Positions 36,711 through 46,104 are shown, counted from the stretch's first letter. The stretch: 64,000 nt of DNA from Candidatus Sulfidibacterium hydrothermale (GCF_020149915.1 NZ_CP083760.1:2728001-2792000); one strand, 5' to 3'. Numbers and translations: made by a program. The notes: generated by a model from the letters alone, not told the origin.

Positions 36711-37184
36711 ATGGATGTACCAAAAACAGTTAAAGTACTAAAGAACAGTTATTTTACTCAGCTTATTCCGGCTATTATTCTACTCGGGCTGACCTTTTTC
36801 ATGAGATATGAAATGAACCTTTTTGTAAATGCCCGTACATCGAGCCTGACGGTACAGGTTTTGATCATTACCCTTGCCGGATTAATGGCCGTTGCTTTTC
36901 CTGTTTTTTACAGAAGTTTTTTTGCATACAAAGTCCGGAACAAAAAACAAATTTCGCCGGATGCCTTTCTTTCTTTTGAACGGACTTTGGTAACAGCTGC
37001 GTTGCTGACGCCGTATTTTCTGATCGTTTCTGTTGTTTTAAATATGCCACAAACCGTTTTGATACTGATTACTTTGTTTGCCCTTTACGGAGCTTACTTT
37101 TTCTATCCTTCCCAAAAAAGGATTATTTTTGATATGAAAACGTTCAGGATAAAACCGACAACCGGTCAAAATCAGGTTTTATGA
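36711..37184 (+). CDS. Small four-helix membrane protein, first gene of ArsA-like cluster
   Basis: 157 aa with four hydrophobic segments (about residues 17-35, 45-68, 95-112, 116-135) and basic termini. I do not recognise the family. Its stop overlaps the start of the next gene (ATGA at 37181-37184), so it is translationally coupled to the small soluble protein and through it to the ArsA-like ATPase. A membrane partner of the ATPase is a reasonable guess. Confidence 0.65.
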   Translation: MDVPKTVKVLKNSYFTQLIPAIILLGLTFFMRYEMNLFVNARTSSLTVQVLIITLAGLMAVAFPVFYRSFFAYKVRNKKQISPDAFLSFERTLVTAALLTPYFLIVSVVLNMPQTVLILITLFALYGAYFFYPSQKRIIFDMKTFRIKPTTGQNQVL

Positions 37185-37474
37185 AAAAGAAAAAAGGGCA
37201 AGAAATACGGTCCCGGCTGAAAAAAATCTGGAATTCATACAAAGAGGCAGCCAGCGAAACAGCTGTAGAAACACTGGAAACCGAGCTTGGCGAAATGGAA
37301 AATATTTTCGGGTTGTTGGTACTGGGCTCATTTGTCGGTTTTCCGGCCCCGCCCCTGCAAATAACCCTGGATTTATTGCCGGATATGGAAAAACACTTTC
37401 TCTTGATGTTAAACAAAACAGATACAGCCCAAAGTCCGCTTTCCGAACTGTTATCTGTTTTTGACGTGATGTGA
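37181..37474 (+). CDS. Small protein coupled to ArsA-like ATPase
   Basis: 97 aa. A basic N-terminus (MKKKKGQEIRSRLKKIWNSY) is followed by an acidic helix and a hydrophobic Pro-rich patch, LLVLGSFVGFPAPPLQITLD. I do not recognise the family. It overlaps both neighbours: ATGA with the membrane protein and TGATG (37472-37476) with the ATPase gene. This strict coupling suggests a fixed stoichiometry in one complex. Confidence 0.65.
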   Translation: MKKKKGQEIRSRLKKIWNSYKEAASETAVETLETELGEMENIFGLLVLGSFVGFPAPPLQITLDLLPDMEKHFLLMLNKTDTAQSPLSELLSVFDVM

Positions 37475-38379
37475 TGATGGAACAAAAAACCAGAAATATT
37501 TTTTTTCTCGGGAAAGGAGGCGTCGGAAAATCCACTTCTGCAGCCCTTACCGCACTTTATCTTGCCGGAAAAGGGAAAAAAATTCAATTGGTCTCACTCG
37601 ACCCGGCACACAATCAAAGCGACATTTTTGAACAGCGTTTTTCGGGAAAACCCGTGAAGGTTACTGAAAACCTGTCGGTCAGCGAGGTTGAAATTGATTA
37701 CTGGGTAAAAAAATACCTCTCCGATATCCGGACACAGATGAAACGTAACTATAGTTATCTCACGGCTTTTAACCTGGAAAATTATTTCGATGTTATCCGT
37801 TATTCGCCTGGTATTGAAGAATATGCCATACTGATGGCTTACCATCACATCCGGCAGAAAGCCGGTGCAACCGATTACATAATTTTTGACATGCCTCCGA
37901 CAGCACTGACACTGAAATTCCTGACCCTGCCTGCCCTATCTTTGAAATGGCTTGATAATTTACTGAAACTGAGAGATAAGATTATCGAAAAACGGCAGAT
38001 CATTTCTAAAATCAAAATGGGGAAAAAAGAACTGGAAACCGACAAAATCCGCCGAAAATTACAGCAGCAAATTGAAGATTATCAAAAAGTTAAAACTGTT
38101 TTTGAAGATCCGGACAAAACCCTGTTAAATTTGGTGATGAACACCGATAAACTTTCCTTCTCGGAATCGGAGCTTATTGTCCGGAAGCTTTCCGAATTTA
38201 ACATCACCGTCCGGAATATTTTTCTGAACAAATATCACGAGTCATTCGATATTTCCGTGATCCGAAAGAAATATAAAAAGTGTGACATTCAGGTACTTCC
38301 CGAAAGCAACCGGTCTCTGCTTGGAAAAGCAGCCTTATCGGACTATTTAAGTCATCTCGACTCGTTCCTCACCTTTTGA
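37474..38379 (+). CDS. ArsA/Get3-like P-loop ATPase
   Basis: 301 aa from ATG 37474. It has the deviant Walker A GKGGVGKST typical of the MinD/ArsA class, switch I DPAHNQSDIF (ArsA proteins have DPAHSLSD or similar) and IIFDMPPTALTLKFLTLP as the switch II/A-loop region. It is a single-domain, short form and lacks an obvious cysteine metal site, so arsenite pumping is unlikely and no ArsB is present. Known ArsA relatives energise transport or deliver membrane proteins. It is the last of three overlapping genes, and its function is open. Confidence 0.82.
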   Translation: MMEQKTRNIFFLGKGGVGKSTSAALTALYLAGKGKKIQLVSLDPAHNQSDIFEQRFSGKPVKVTENLSVSEVEIDYWVKKYLSDIRTQMKRNYSYLTAFNLENYFDVIRYSPGIEEYAILMAYHHIRQKAGATDYIIFDMPPTALTLKFLTLPALSLKWLDNLLKLRDKIIEKRQIISKIKMGKKELETDKIRRKLQQQIEDYQKVKTVFEDPDKTLLNLVMNTDKLSFSESELIVRKLSEFNITVRNIFLNKYHESFDISVIRKKYKKCDIQVLPESNRSLLGKAALSDYLSHLDSFLTF

Positions 38380-38430
38380 TAAAGGGTTTACCCGAAAGGA
38401 AAAGTTATTTTATTTGCAAAAAGCAGCGTC

Positions 38431-39957
38431 TTACTGTGCCCAGCCGGGAAACGTTCCCATATGAATATGAAAGATACCGGGAGCCAGAAAATAGGTAAAC
38501 AATGTGATGAGAATTGTGGCAATGATATTTAAAACAAATCCGGTTTTGGCCATCTGAGCCACCGAAATTTTATTGGAGCCAAACACAATGGCATTGGGCG
38601 GAGTAGCTACCGGGAGCATAAACGCCATAGAAGCCGAGATGGTTGCCGGAATCATCAAAAACAGCGGATCAATTTTCAGCGAAACTGCCAATCCGGCTAA
38701 AATAGGCAGCAAAATCTGTGTTGTAGCCGTATTGGAAGTCAGCTCGGTCAGCATCACCATAATAAACGAAACCAGCATAATCACCCAAAACGGATGGGTT
38801 CCGTTAACAAAGGTCAGGGAGTGTCCGAACCAGGCCGACAACCCGGAGTTTTTAAAACCAATAGCCAAAGCAAAACCGCCGCCAAACAACAGCACAATAC
38901 CCCAGGGAATTTTTTTTGAGAATTCCCAATTCATGATCCGGTCGCCTTTTTGGGATTTGGAAGGAATGAAATATAGCAACGAAGCCATAAAAATGGCTAC
39001 GGTTCCATCATTAAAATAATGCGGATGCGCAAACCAGTTTGACCAGCCATGCAGCGTAAACCCGCCAATGCTAATGTTGGAACGGGTCATCCACAGCAAA
39101 GCCATCAGCACAAAATCGGCCAGCACAATCCGCTCTTCCTGCGAAAGCTTTCCCATCAAATGATATTGCTCATAAAAACTTCTTTTGTCAATGGTTTGTA
39201 ATGAAGCTTTTGCAGGCCGGTATAAACGGTAAAGATAAACCCAGGTCACCAAAAACAACAAAACAGCCAGCGGGAAAGCAAAGAAAAACCAGGTAGCAAA
39301 ACTGATCTCCGGGCCTTTGGGAAACATGATGGCGAAAACTTTGGTGAACATGGGGTTGGGTGGCGTACCCACCAACGTGGAAACTCCGCCAATAGAAGCA
39401 CTGTAAGCCACGCCAAGCAGCAATCCTACCGTAAACCGATCAGCCGATTTTTTATCCATCGTATCTTCCAGCTCTTCAATGATGGAAAGCAAAATCGGAA
39501 TCATCATCATGGTGGTGGCTGTATTCGAGATCCACATCGACAAAAATGCGGTAGCCAACATAAAGCCCAACAATATTTTGGACGGACTGGTTCCGGTAAG
39601 CATCAAAATCCGCAAAGCAATACGCCGGTGCAGGCTCCAGCGCTGCATGGCCAAAGCCACCATAAAACCACCAATGAACAAAAAGATAATATCATTAAAA
39701 TAAACCGATGAAACGGCTTTTCCGTTCATAATTCCCAGCAAAGGGTATAAAAATACCGGCAACAATGCCGTAACAGCCAGCGGAACCACTTCAAAAACCC
39801 ACCATACCGCCATCAGCATAGCTACAGCCAGCGTAGCAGTAGCCGCCGGTTTTTCAGGATCGAGATGCACAAAAAATAAAATGAAAAAAAACAGAAGCAG
39901 CCCTAAAACAAATCCCAAAACACGAATCTTGTCTTGTAAATTTTTAGTCATCGGCAT
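38431..39957 (-). CDS. Sodium:anion symporter (SLC13/DASS family)
   Basis: 508 aa from ATG 39957 (MPMTKNLQDKIRVLG); the open frame to 40032 is not supported. It has about 12 hydrophobic segments with the two sodium-site SNT motifs of the family: WISNTATTMMMIPILLSI and ELTSNTATTQILLPILAGLA. GGVSTLVGTPPNPMF and the C-terminal ATPPNAIVFGSNKISVAQM are also typical. It imports di- or tricarboxylates or sulfate with sodium. It is convergent with the ArsA cluster and divergent from yidC. Confidence 0.92.
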   Translation of the reverse strand: MPMTKNLQDKIRVLGFVLGLLLFFFILFFVHLDPEKPAATATLAVAMLMAVWWVFEVVPLAVTALLPVFLYPLLGIMNGKAVSSVYFNDIIFLFIGGFMVALAMQRWSLHRRIALRILMLTGTSPSKILLGFMLATAFLSMWISNTATTMMMIPILLSIIEELEDTMDKKSADRFTVGLLLGVAYSASIGGVSTLVGTPPNPMFTKVFAIMFPKGPEISFATWFFFAFPLAVLLFLVTWVYLYRLYRPAKASLQTIDKRSFYEQYHLMGKLSQEERIVLADFVLMALLWMTRSNISIGGFTLHGWSNWFAHPHYFNDGTVAIFMASLLYFIPSKSQKGDRIMNWEFSKKIPWGIVLLFGGGFALAIGFKNSGLSAWFGHSLTFVNGTHPFWVIMLVSFIMVMLTELTSNTATTQILLPILAGLAVSLKIDPLFLMIPATISASMAFMLPVATPPNAIVFGSNKISVAQMAKTGFVLNIIATILITLFTYFLAPGIFHIHMGTFPGWAQ

Positions 39958-40013
39958 GATTAATACAATTTTAACCGTTGCAAAATAGTGAATTTCGAAC
40001 AAATAAGCAATAT

Positions 40014-40056
40014 TTTGTAGAGGGAAAAACAAAAATCTGCTTATCTTTGCCCCTCT
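40014..40056 (+). promoter_or_regulatory. Likely yidC promoter
   Basis: TATCTTTG at 40042-40049 matches the -7 consensus. TTTG at 40014-40017 lies 24 nt upstream, slightly farther than the usual 19-21. Transcription would begin near 40056, 28 nt before the yidC start. Confidence 0.5.
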
Positions 40057-40083
40057 TTTTGCAAAAGCTTAGATTCATACAGC

Positions 40084-42030
40084 ATGAATAAAAATTCCAT
40101 CATTGGTTTTATTTTAATTGCTGCCATCATGATTGGTTATTCCATTTGGATGGCACCTTCTCAGGAACAAATTGCCGCCCAGAAACGAAAGCAAGACTCC
40201 ATTGCAAGGGTGATGCAGCAATACAACGATTCTGTTAACCGGGCACAGGCACTTGCTTTAAAAGAAAAGCAAAAAGCGGCAAAAACAGACACCGTTCAGA
40301 AAAAAGCGACTGCTTCGCCGGCCCAAACCAGCAAAACGGCCGGTACTACAGCAAAACCGAAAAATTTAGGTGCTTTTGCAAAAGCTTCCAACGGTAAAAA
40401 CAAAAAGTTCGTTATCGAAACCGATCTGGCGCGGTTTGTCATCGGAAGCAAAGGAGGCTTTATTCGTACCGTCGAATTAAAAAAATACAAAACCTGGGAT
40501 CAGCGCCCACTTTACCTTTTCGATTCAACCACCAGTCGGTTTGGCGTTTCTTTTTTCTCACATAATCAACTCATCAGTACCAATCATCTTTATTTTTCCG
40601 TTATCGGAAAACCGGCCGGCAAATCTGTTTTTAAAGTGAGCGGAAAAGATTCGCTCCGCTTTGTCATGCGGGTTTATGCCAATACCCCTACCGGACAAAT
40701 TGATTCGTCGCGCTATATCGACTATGTTTATACTTTCCGCGGAAACAATTACATGCTGCATTTTAATATTGTGATGCATGGCATGCGGCAACTTATTCCG
40801 GCTAACATGAATTATGTAGAGTTGAAATGGTTTGCCAACCTGCTGAAAGAAGAAAAAACCGTAGACCGCTTTAACGGATCTACCATCTATTATAAATTTT
40901 ACAAAGATGATGTCGATTACCTTTCGGAAACGAAAGATGAAAAAAAGACCATCAAATCAAAATTGAAGTGGGTATCGTTTAAACAACGTTTTTTCTCCAG
41001 CACACTAATTGCCGACAATTATTTTAATGACGGCATTCTGGAAACCCACAAAATAAAAAAGAACCCGCCGGTAAAACATTATCTGAAAACCATGTCGGTT
41101 GACCTGACGGTTCCGTTTAATGTGATGCGCGACCGGGAAATTCCGTTGTCTTTTTACTTCGGACCCAATGACTTTACCACCATGAAAGCATACCATCTCG
41201 ATCTGGAACATCAGATTCCGATCGGATGGGGATTTTTCCTGCTGGCATGGATTAACAAATGGATTGTCATTCCGGTGTTTAACTGGCTGGGCGGATACGG
41301 ATGGAATTATGGGATCGTTATTTTGGTCCTGACCATCTTGTTAAAACTGGCTCTCTTCCCTATTGCTTACAAAACCTATCTTTCTTCGGCAAAAATGCGC
41401 GTATTGAAACCGGAGATTGATGCCATTAATGCCAAATTCCCCAAAAAGGAAGATTCCATGAAAAAGCAACAGGCTATCATGGCATTGTATCGAAAAGCAG
41501 GAGTTAATCCGGCTTCGGGATGTGTGCCGATGCTGTTGCAAATGCCTATTTTGTTTGCCATGTTCCGGTTTTTCCCGGCGGCTATTCAGCTCCGGCAACA
41601 ATCTTTCCTGTGGGCTCACGACCTTTCGAGTTATGATTCGATCCTTCAGCTTCCGTGGAACATTCCGTTTTACGGCGACCACGTCAGTTTATTTACCTTG
41701 TTGATGACGGTTTCCACCATCATGTACACGTACATGAACAACAAGATGATGGGATCGCAAACACAGGCCATGCCGGGAATGAAAACCATGATGTATATCA
41801 TGCCTATTATGTTCCTGGGAATCTTCAATAATTATGCTGCCGGATTAAGCTACTACTATTTCCTGGCAAACATCTTTACTTTCTTACAGATGTGGCTCTT
41901 TAAATACGCCATTAACGAAGAAAAACTACGAAAGCAGATTGAAGCCAATAAGAAAAAGCCTCGAAAGAAGTCGAGTTTCCAAAAACGACTGGAAGAGGCG
42001 GCAAAACAAAGAGGTTACCAGAAACGGTAA
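40084..42030 (+). CDS. yidC: Membrane protein insertase YidC
   Basis: 648 aa. It has an N-terminal signal anchor (SIIGFILIAAIMIGYSIWMA), a charged linker, a large periplasmic domain (about residues 110-375) and the conserved C-terminal insertase domain (about 385-615), with GWNYGIVILVLTILLKLALF, a cytoplasmic hairpin KKEDSMKKQQAIMALYRKAG and the hydrophilic-groove Arg region. The tail is strongly basic (KKPRKKSSFQKRLEEAAKQR), as is common for ribosome contact. It inserts inner-membrane proteins alone or with SecYEG. Confidence 0.97.
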   Translation: MNKNSIIGFILIAAIMIGYSIWMAPSQEQIAAQKRKQDSIARVMQQYNDSVNRAQALALKEKQKAAKTDTVQKKATASPAQTSKTAGTTAKPKNLGAFAKASNGKNKKFVIETDLARFVIGSKGGFIRTVELKKYKTWDQRPLYLFDSTTSRFGVSFFSHNQLISTNHLYFSVIGKPAGKSVFKVSGKDSLRFVMRVYANTPTGQIDSSRYIDYVYTFRGNNYMLHFNIVMHGMRQLIPANMNYVELKWFANLLKEEKTVDRFNGSTIYYKFYKDDVDYLSETKDEKKTIKSKLKWVSFKQRFFSSTLIADNYFNDGILETHKIKKNPPVKHYLKTMSVDLTVPFNVMRDREIPLSFYFGPNDFTTMKAYHLDLEHQIPIGWGFFLLAWINKWIVIPVFNWLGGYGWNYGIVILVLTILLKLALFPIAYKTYLSSAKMRVLKPEIDAINAKFPKKEDSMKKQQAIMALYRKAGVNPASGCVPMLLQMPILFAMFRFFPAAIQLRQQSFLWAHDLSSYDSILQLPWNIPFYGDHVSLFTLLMTVSTIMYTYMNNKMMGSQTQAMPGMKTMMYIMPIMFLGIFNNYAAGLSYYYFLANIFTFLQMWLFKYAINEEKLRKQIEANKKKPRKKSSFQKRLEEAAKQRGYQKR

Positions 42031-42050
42031 TACTCAATAGTAAACCCATA

Positions 42051-42099
42051 AAAAAATCCTGAAACGGAATCCAAAAAGGAAACAGTTTCAGGATTTTTT
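42051..42099 (+). terminator. Terminator after yidC
   Basis: AAATCCTGAAAC (42054-42065) and GTTTCAGGATTT (42085-42096) form a strong stem with a 19-nt loop, ending in T-runs on both strands. It can serve yidC and also the convergent Rrf2 gene. Confidence 0.8.
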
Positions 42100-42186
42100 A
42101 TGTCCTACGGAAAAGCAACGAACTTTTCCACAAGCAACGGCCGCCCAAAACAAGCGAAAAATCCGGATAATCTCCGGCAGCTATTG

Positions 42187-42600
42187 CTATTTTTTGTTTA
42201 CATAATAAGCCAAAGTATGATCGCGGATAAAATCCCTGAAATCACGAGTCATTTTCACGGTGACTCCTTCAAAGATACAGGCACTAAACGGACAGGTAGG
42301 CCGGGCTAAAGGACATTTGGTCACTTCCAGCTTTCCTTCTATCGCTTCATAAATTTCGAGCAGGGTAATCTCTTCCGGTGGTTTTGCGAGATAAAAACCA
42401 CCCGCAGGTCCCCGGTGTGAACCGAGAAAACCATCTTTCACCAGTTTCTGCATCACCTTGGAGATATGAAATTTTGAACTTCCTGTTTTTTCCGCAAGAT
42501 GATTGACATTAATTTGGCCGTTATTTCCCTGCTGTGCAATGATGATCATCGAATGAAAACCAATGGAAGCGGCCTCTGTAAGGTTTACTATTTTTGCCAC
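42187..42600 (-). CDS. Rrf2-family transcription regulator, likely Fe-S
   Basis: 137 aa, starting at GTG. It has an N-terminal winged helix (about residues 1-70: NHLAEKTGSSKFHISKVMQK, GFLGSHRGPAGGFYLAKPPE). Three Cys follow in KCPLARPTCPFSACIFEG (C-x6-C-x4-C), similar to the cluster-binding Cys of IscR, NsrR and RsrR. It is therefore probably a sensor of iron-sulfur status, NO or redox. It diverges from a membrane permease gene; a 20-bp palindrome lies between them. Confidence 0.88.
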   Translation of the reverse strand: MAKIVNLTEAASIGFHSMIIIAQQGNNGQINVNHLAEKTGSSKFHISKVMQKLVKDGFLGSHRGPAGGFYLAKPPEEITLLEIYEAIEGKLEVTKCPLARPTCPFSACIFEGVTVKMTRDFRDFIRDHTLAYYVNKK

Positions 42601-42684
42601 AAGTTTATTTTTAAGTATTCCGTTGCAAAAATAGATATTTCAATACTTCGATTTGTTATTTTTAAACAAAAAAGCTCTAATTTA

Positions 42685-42704
42685 TTCCTGTTTTAAAATA
42701 GGAA
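42685..42704. promoter_or_regulatory. 20-bp palindrome in divergent Rrf2/permease promoter region
   Basis: TTCCTG-TTTTAAAA-TAGGAA is symmetrical except for one G/T position. It lies about 55 bp upstream of the predicted start of the permease transcript, whose -7 box TATTTTTG is at 42736-42743 and which has no -33 box. The lack of a -33 element together with an upstream palindrome suggests an activator site. The Rrf2 protein encoded next door is the obvious candidate to bind it. Confidence 0.5.
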
Positions 42705-42769
42705 AAACTACATATTAAAATGCCATAAATATTACTATTTTTGGACAGCGGTAAAAAACAGTCTTGCCA

Positions 42770-43846
42770 ATGGTTAACTTACTACCAATCATTAAACAAA
42801 CGCTGCTCATCACATTCTTTGTCATGTCGATGATGCTCATTATTGAGTATTTAAACGTATTTACCAAAGGACTGTGGAGTAAGGGAATTGAAAAGAGCAA
42901 ATGGAAACAGGTTTTACTGGGTGCTTTTCTGGGAGTAACCCCCGGCTGTCTTGGCGCTTATACAGCCGTTTCTCTCTTCATTCATGATATTATTGGCAAT
43001 GGAGCACTTGTCGCCACCATGATTGCCACATCGGGCGACGAAGCATTTATGATGTTTACCCTGTTTCCTGAAAAAGCGATTTTACTCAATGTGGTTATTT
43101 TTACCATTGCTATTGCCGCCGGTTGGCTTACCGACCGCTTTTTCAAAAAGAAATTTTACATCCCGGCAAGCGACAAACATTTTCATGTTCATGAAATTCC
43201 TGAATGCACCGGTTTCCCGAAAAACACTTTCTGGCATCAGTTGAAACATATCACTCCCACACGGGCGCTCATGCTGATGAGTATTTTGTTTTTTGTTACT
43301 TTTATTACACTGGATGAACATTTGGCTTCAGGAAGTTTTCACGGAATTTTAAAATGGGGACACTCCAGCCATTCCGATTCCGATCCGCTTTGGATCAAGA
43401 TTACCTTTTTTACCGTGATCTCGCTTTCGACAGCCGTCATTTTTATTGTTAACGATCATTTTCTGGAAAAGCACTTGTGGGGCCATATTATTAAACGGCA
43501 TTTTTCCAAGATCTTTTTATGGACATTTTTCACTTTGCTGCTCATTGCTCTGCTCATGAAGCATTTTGACCTGCATAGTGTAATCCAGCACAACATGTTT
43601 TGGGTATTGGTAGCAGCGGTTCTTATTGGCATTATTCCCGAATCGGGGCCCCATTTGATTTTTGTGATGCTTTTTGCCAGCGGCAATTTACCCTTAAGCA
43701 TTCTGCTGGCCAGTTCTATTGTACAGGATGGTCATGGCAGTTTACCTTTGCTTGCCGAATCGCGCAGAAGTTTTATCATTGTAAAACTGCTGAATATGGC
43801 CGTTGGCTTTTCCATTGGGCTGGCCGGGCTGGCGTTGGGAATATAA
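42770..43846 (+). CDS. Putative metal permease (ArsP_2/'putative manganese transporter' type)
   Basis: 358 aa from ATG 42770. It has about nine hydrophobic segments in two repeats; each repeat contains a related motif (GAFLGVTPGCLGAYTAVSLF and VLIGIIPESGPHLIFVMLFA). The central region is His-rich (DKHFHVHEIPEC, WGHSSHSDSD), which is consistent with metal binding. The family has been annotated as arsenic efflux or manganese transport without firm proof. The two inverted repeats suggest a pore with pseudo-symmetry. Its start codon lies about 20 nt after the predicted transcription start. Confidence 0.75.
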   Translation: MVNLLPIIKQTLLITFFVMSMMLIIEYLNVFTKGLWSKGIEKSKWKQVLLGAFLGVTPGCLGAYTAVSLFIHDIIGNGALVATMIATSGDEAFMMFTLFPEKAILLNVVIFTIAIAAGWLTDRFFKKKFYIPASDKHFHVHEIPECTGFPKNTFWHQLKHITPTRALMLMSILFFVTFITLDEHLASGSFHGILKWGHSSHSDSDPLWIKITFFTVISLSTAVIFIVNDHFLEKHLWGHIIKRHFSKIFLWTFFTLLLIALLMKHFDLHSVIQHNMFWVLVAAVLIGIIPESGPHLIFVMLFASGNLPLSILLASSIVQDGHGSLPLLAESRRSFIIVKLLNMAVGFSIGLAGLALGI

Positions 43847-43890
43847 AAAACACTTACCTTTGTGTATAAATTTTCTATAAAATTCTGTTT

Positions 43891-44757
43891 ATGAAAACGA
43901 TACTTATTCCGGTTGATTTTTCGGAGGGAAGTCTGCACTCCTGCCGTTATGCTTTAAAACTCATTGAAAACGAATCGGTTAAAATACACCTTTTTCATAT
44001 TTATAACGACCAGGTAATCCTGCCTGACGCAGGAATGCCCGAAAATATGGAAAGTGATGTTTTCTTTAACAGCGATATTATTGAAGCCCTGAGGAAACAA
44101 GCCGAACTACAACTCAACGAGCTAAAAAAAGAGGTGGAAAACATCATTCGCAGCAACGGGCAACAAGTAAAAGTGGAAACCTTGCTTCAAGGGGGCGACC
44201 CGCGTTGGGAAATCACAGAAGTTTGTGAAGAGCTAAAACCCGACTTGGTCATTATGGGCACTCGCGGACTGGGGAAAAAAGGTTTTCTTGAAGGAAGCAT
44301 GGCCTCCAAGATTATGGGAAAAGCTCCCGTTCCGGTTTTGGCGGTCCCTGAAAATTATACCGGATTCTCTTTCCGGAACATCATGTATCCGACCCACTTT
44401 AACAAACTGGATATTCATGCTTTAGAACAGGTTTTCATCCTGTTTAACCATCTGGATTTTCAAATTCACGTATGCCATTTCCATCTTAAAAAACAGGATG
44501 AAGAAGCCGATATTTTAATGGCCGAACTGGAAAAAGCTTTTGAAAAAGAAAAAGCCGACGGAAAAATCTCTTTTTACCTGCAAGAAGCCCAGGATAAGGA
44601 AACGGCATTAAAAGATTTTGCCCAGCAACATCAAATTGATCTCATCGCTTTTTTACCCGAGAAAAAACATCCGTTGAAATATATTTTCTCTTCGCATCAT
44701 TTGCGGAAAAAGGATTTTTTCAAGTTGGAACTTCCCATGCTGGCTTTACCTGAGTAG
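43891..44757 (+). CDS. Universal stress protein, two UspA domains
   Basis: 288 aa. The first UspA domain (residues 1-148) has MKTILIPVDFSEGSLHSC and the nucleotide-binding signature GTRGLGKKGFLEGSMASKI followed by PVPVLAVPE. The second (about 155-288) is degenerate and lacks the full G-2x-G-9x-G(S/T) loop (LPEKKHPLKYIFSSHHLRKK). Two-domain Usp proteins of this kind are frequent in Bacteroidota. It follows the permease gene by 44 bp on the same strand. Confidence 0.9.
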   Translation: MKTILIPVDFSEGSLHSCRYALKLIENESVKIHLFHIYNDQVILPDAGMPENMESDVFFNSDIIEALRKQAELQLNELKKEVENIIRSNGQQVKVETLLQGGDPRWEITEVCEELKPDLVIMGTRGLGKKGFLEGSMASKIMGKAPVPVLAVPENYTGFSFRNIMYPTHFNKLDIHALEQVFILFNHLDFQIHVCHFHLKKQDEEADILMAELEKAFEKEKADGKISFYLQEAQDKETALKDFAQQHQIDLIAFLPEKKHPLKYIFSSHHLRKKDFFKLELPMLALPE

Positions 44758-45024
44758 GATTATCGCAAAAACAAAAAGTGTTATCAGCACATTTTTGTGG
44801 TACAATCCCGACTGTATAAATTATAAAGCGTCTTAAAAAGCGTGTATATTTGTAGTGTTAGGTTTTGAAAAAGGTTCTCCTGCCGGTTTTTCGTGATTAT
44901 TATAAGCGCGAAATTGCATCATCATTTCCAATGCTGGATTTCACATGCCAAACACGAATATTTTCATTTTCGCAACAAATGTTAAGACCCACAGATTCTC
45001 TTTTCGGCGAAATACAAATGGTAT

Positions 45025-45039
45025 TACTTTTGCATTTTT
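45025..45039 (+). promoter_or_regulatory. -7 element of mnmH
   Basis: TACTTTTG at 45025-45032 fits the -7 consensus and predicts a start near 45039, giving a 10-nt leader. A good -33 box is not seen. The rest of the 290-bp spacer (44758-45048) contains a further TATATTTG at 44845-44852 but no gene. Confidence 0.45.
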
Positions 45040-45048
45040 AATTGAACC

Positions 45049-46104
45049 ATGGCTAAAACGTTACCCATAGAAAAATTCCTGCCTTTGACGGATACTTTGC
45101 CGTTGGTGGATGTACGTTCGCCAGCAGAATTCACCCAGGGACACATTCCGGGAGCAGTTAATATACCTTTGTTTAATAACGATGAACGGGCTATTGTAGG
45201 GATTGGTTATAAACAGGGCGGCAAAGAACATGCGGTACAGCTCGGACTGGAAATTGTGGGGCCTAAGCTGGCCGGATTTGTAAAACAGGCCAAAAGGCTG
45301 GCTCCGAAAAAAGAAATTTTGGTGCACTGCTGGCGCGGCGGAATGCGCTCAAGCAGTATGGCCTGGCTTTTCGAAACAGCCGGATTGAAAGCGTCTATTC
45401 TCGAAGGTGGTTACAAAGCCTATCGCCGGTACATTCGTCAACAATTTTCGCGACCGGTAAACCTGTTGGTTTTAGGCGGTTATACCGGAAGCGGAAAGAC
45501 CGATATACTGAAAATCCTGCAAAAAAACGGGGAGCAGTTTCTTGATATTGAACATCTTGCCCACCATAAAGGTTCGGTTTTTGGTCCGCTTGGGCAACCG
45601 CCGCAGCCTACCAACGAGCAGTTCGAAAACAACCTGGCCGATGCCTGGCGTAAATTTGATTTTTCCCGACGTATCTGGACAGAAGACGAAAGCCGCCAGC
45701 TGGGAAAATGTGTGTTACCCGACCCCTTATTTTTTCAACTGAGGGAAGCTCCTTTAATAAAAATAATTGTCCCGAAATCCGAACGCGAAAAACGATTGGT
45801 CCACGAATACGGCGAATTTAAAAAAGAAGAATTAAAAGAACAACTGGTGAAAATCAGGGAACGTCTCGGCGGACAATATCTGAAAGAAGCGCTGGAAGCA
45901 CTGGATAACAATGCACTGCAAACAGTGGCATCCATCGCCTTGCGTTATTACGACAAAGCCTATGACCATGGCATTTCACGGCGTCCGGAAGAGAACGTTT
46001 TTGAACTGAAAGTTGAAAAAGACCATCCGGAAGAAAATGCCCGGTTACTTTTAAATTTTATTAATCATAATTTGAAAAATAATCATGGATCCCATTTATC
46101 TTGA
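45049..46104 (+). CDS. mnmH: tRNA 2-selenouridine synthase
   Basis: 351 aa. It has an N-terminal rhodanese domain (about residues 1-130) with the catalytic Cys in ILVHCWRGGMRSSSMAWLF, then a P-loop region with GGYTGSGKTDIL near residue 147 and WTEDESRQLGKCVLP. MnmH (SelU/YbbB) replaces sulfur by selenium in the wobble 2-thiouridine of tRNA-Lys, -Glu and -Gln using selenophosphate. The next gene overlaps its end by 20 bp and makes that donor, so the two form a dedicated selenouridine operon. Confidence 0.95.
   Translation: MAKTLPIEKFLPLTDTLPLVDVRSPAEFTQGHIPGAVNIPLFNNDERAIVGIGYKQGGKEHAVQLGLEIVGPKLAGFVKQAKRLAPKKEILVHCWRGGMRSSSMAWLFETAGLKASILEGGYKAYRRYIRQQFSRPVNLLVLGGYTGSGKTDILKILQKNGEQFLDIEHLAHHKGSVFGPLGQPPQPTNEQFENNLADAWRKFDFSRRIWTEDESRQLGKCVLPDPLFFQLREAPLIKIIVPKSEREKRLVHEYGEFKKEELKEQLVKIRERLGGQYLKEALEALDNNALQTVASIALRYYDKAYDHGISRRPEENVFELKVEKDHPEENARLLLNFINHNLKNNHGSHLS

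Noticed and set aside
37474-38379. Arsenite resistance operon
   Set aside because: There is no arsB, arsC, arsD or arsR nearby and the ATPase lacks an evident metal-binding cysteine set.
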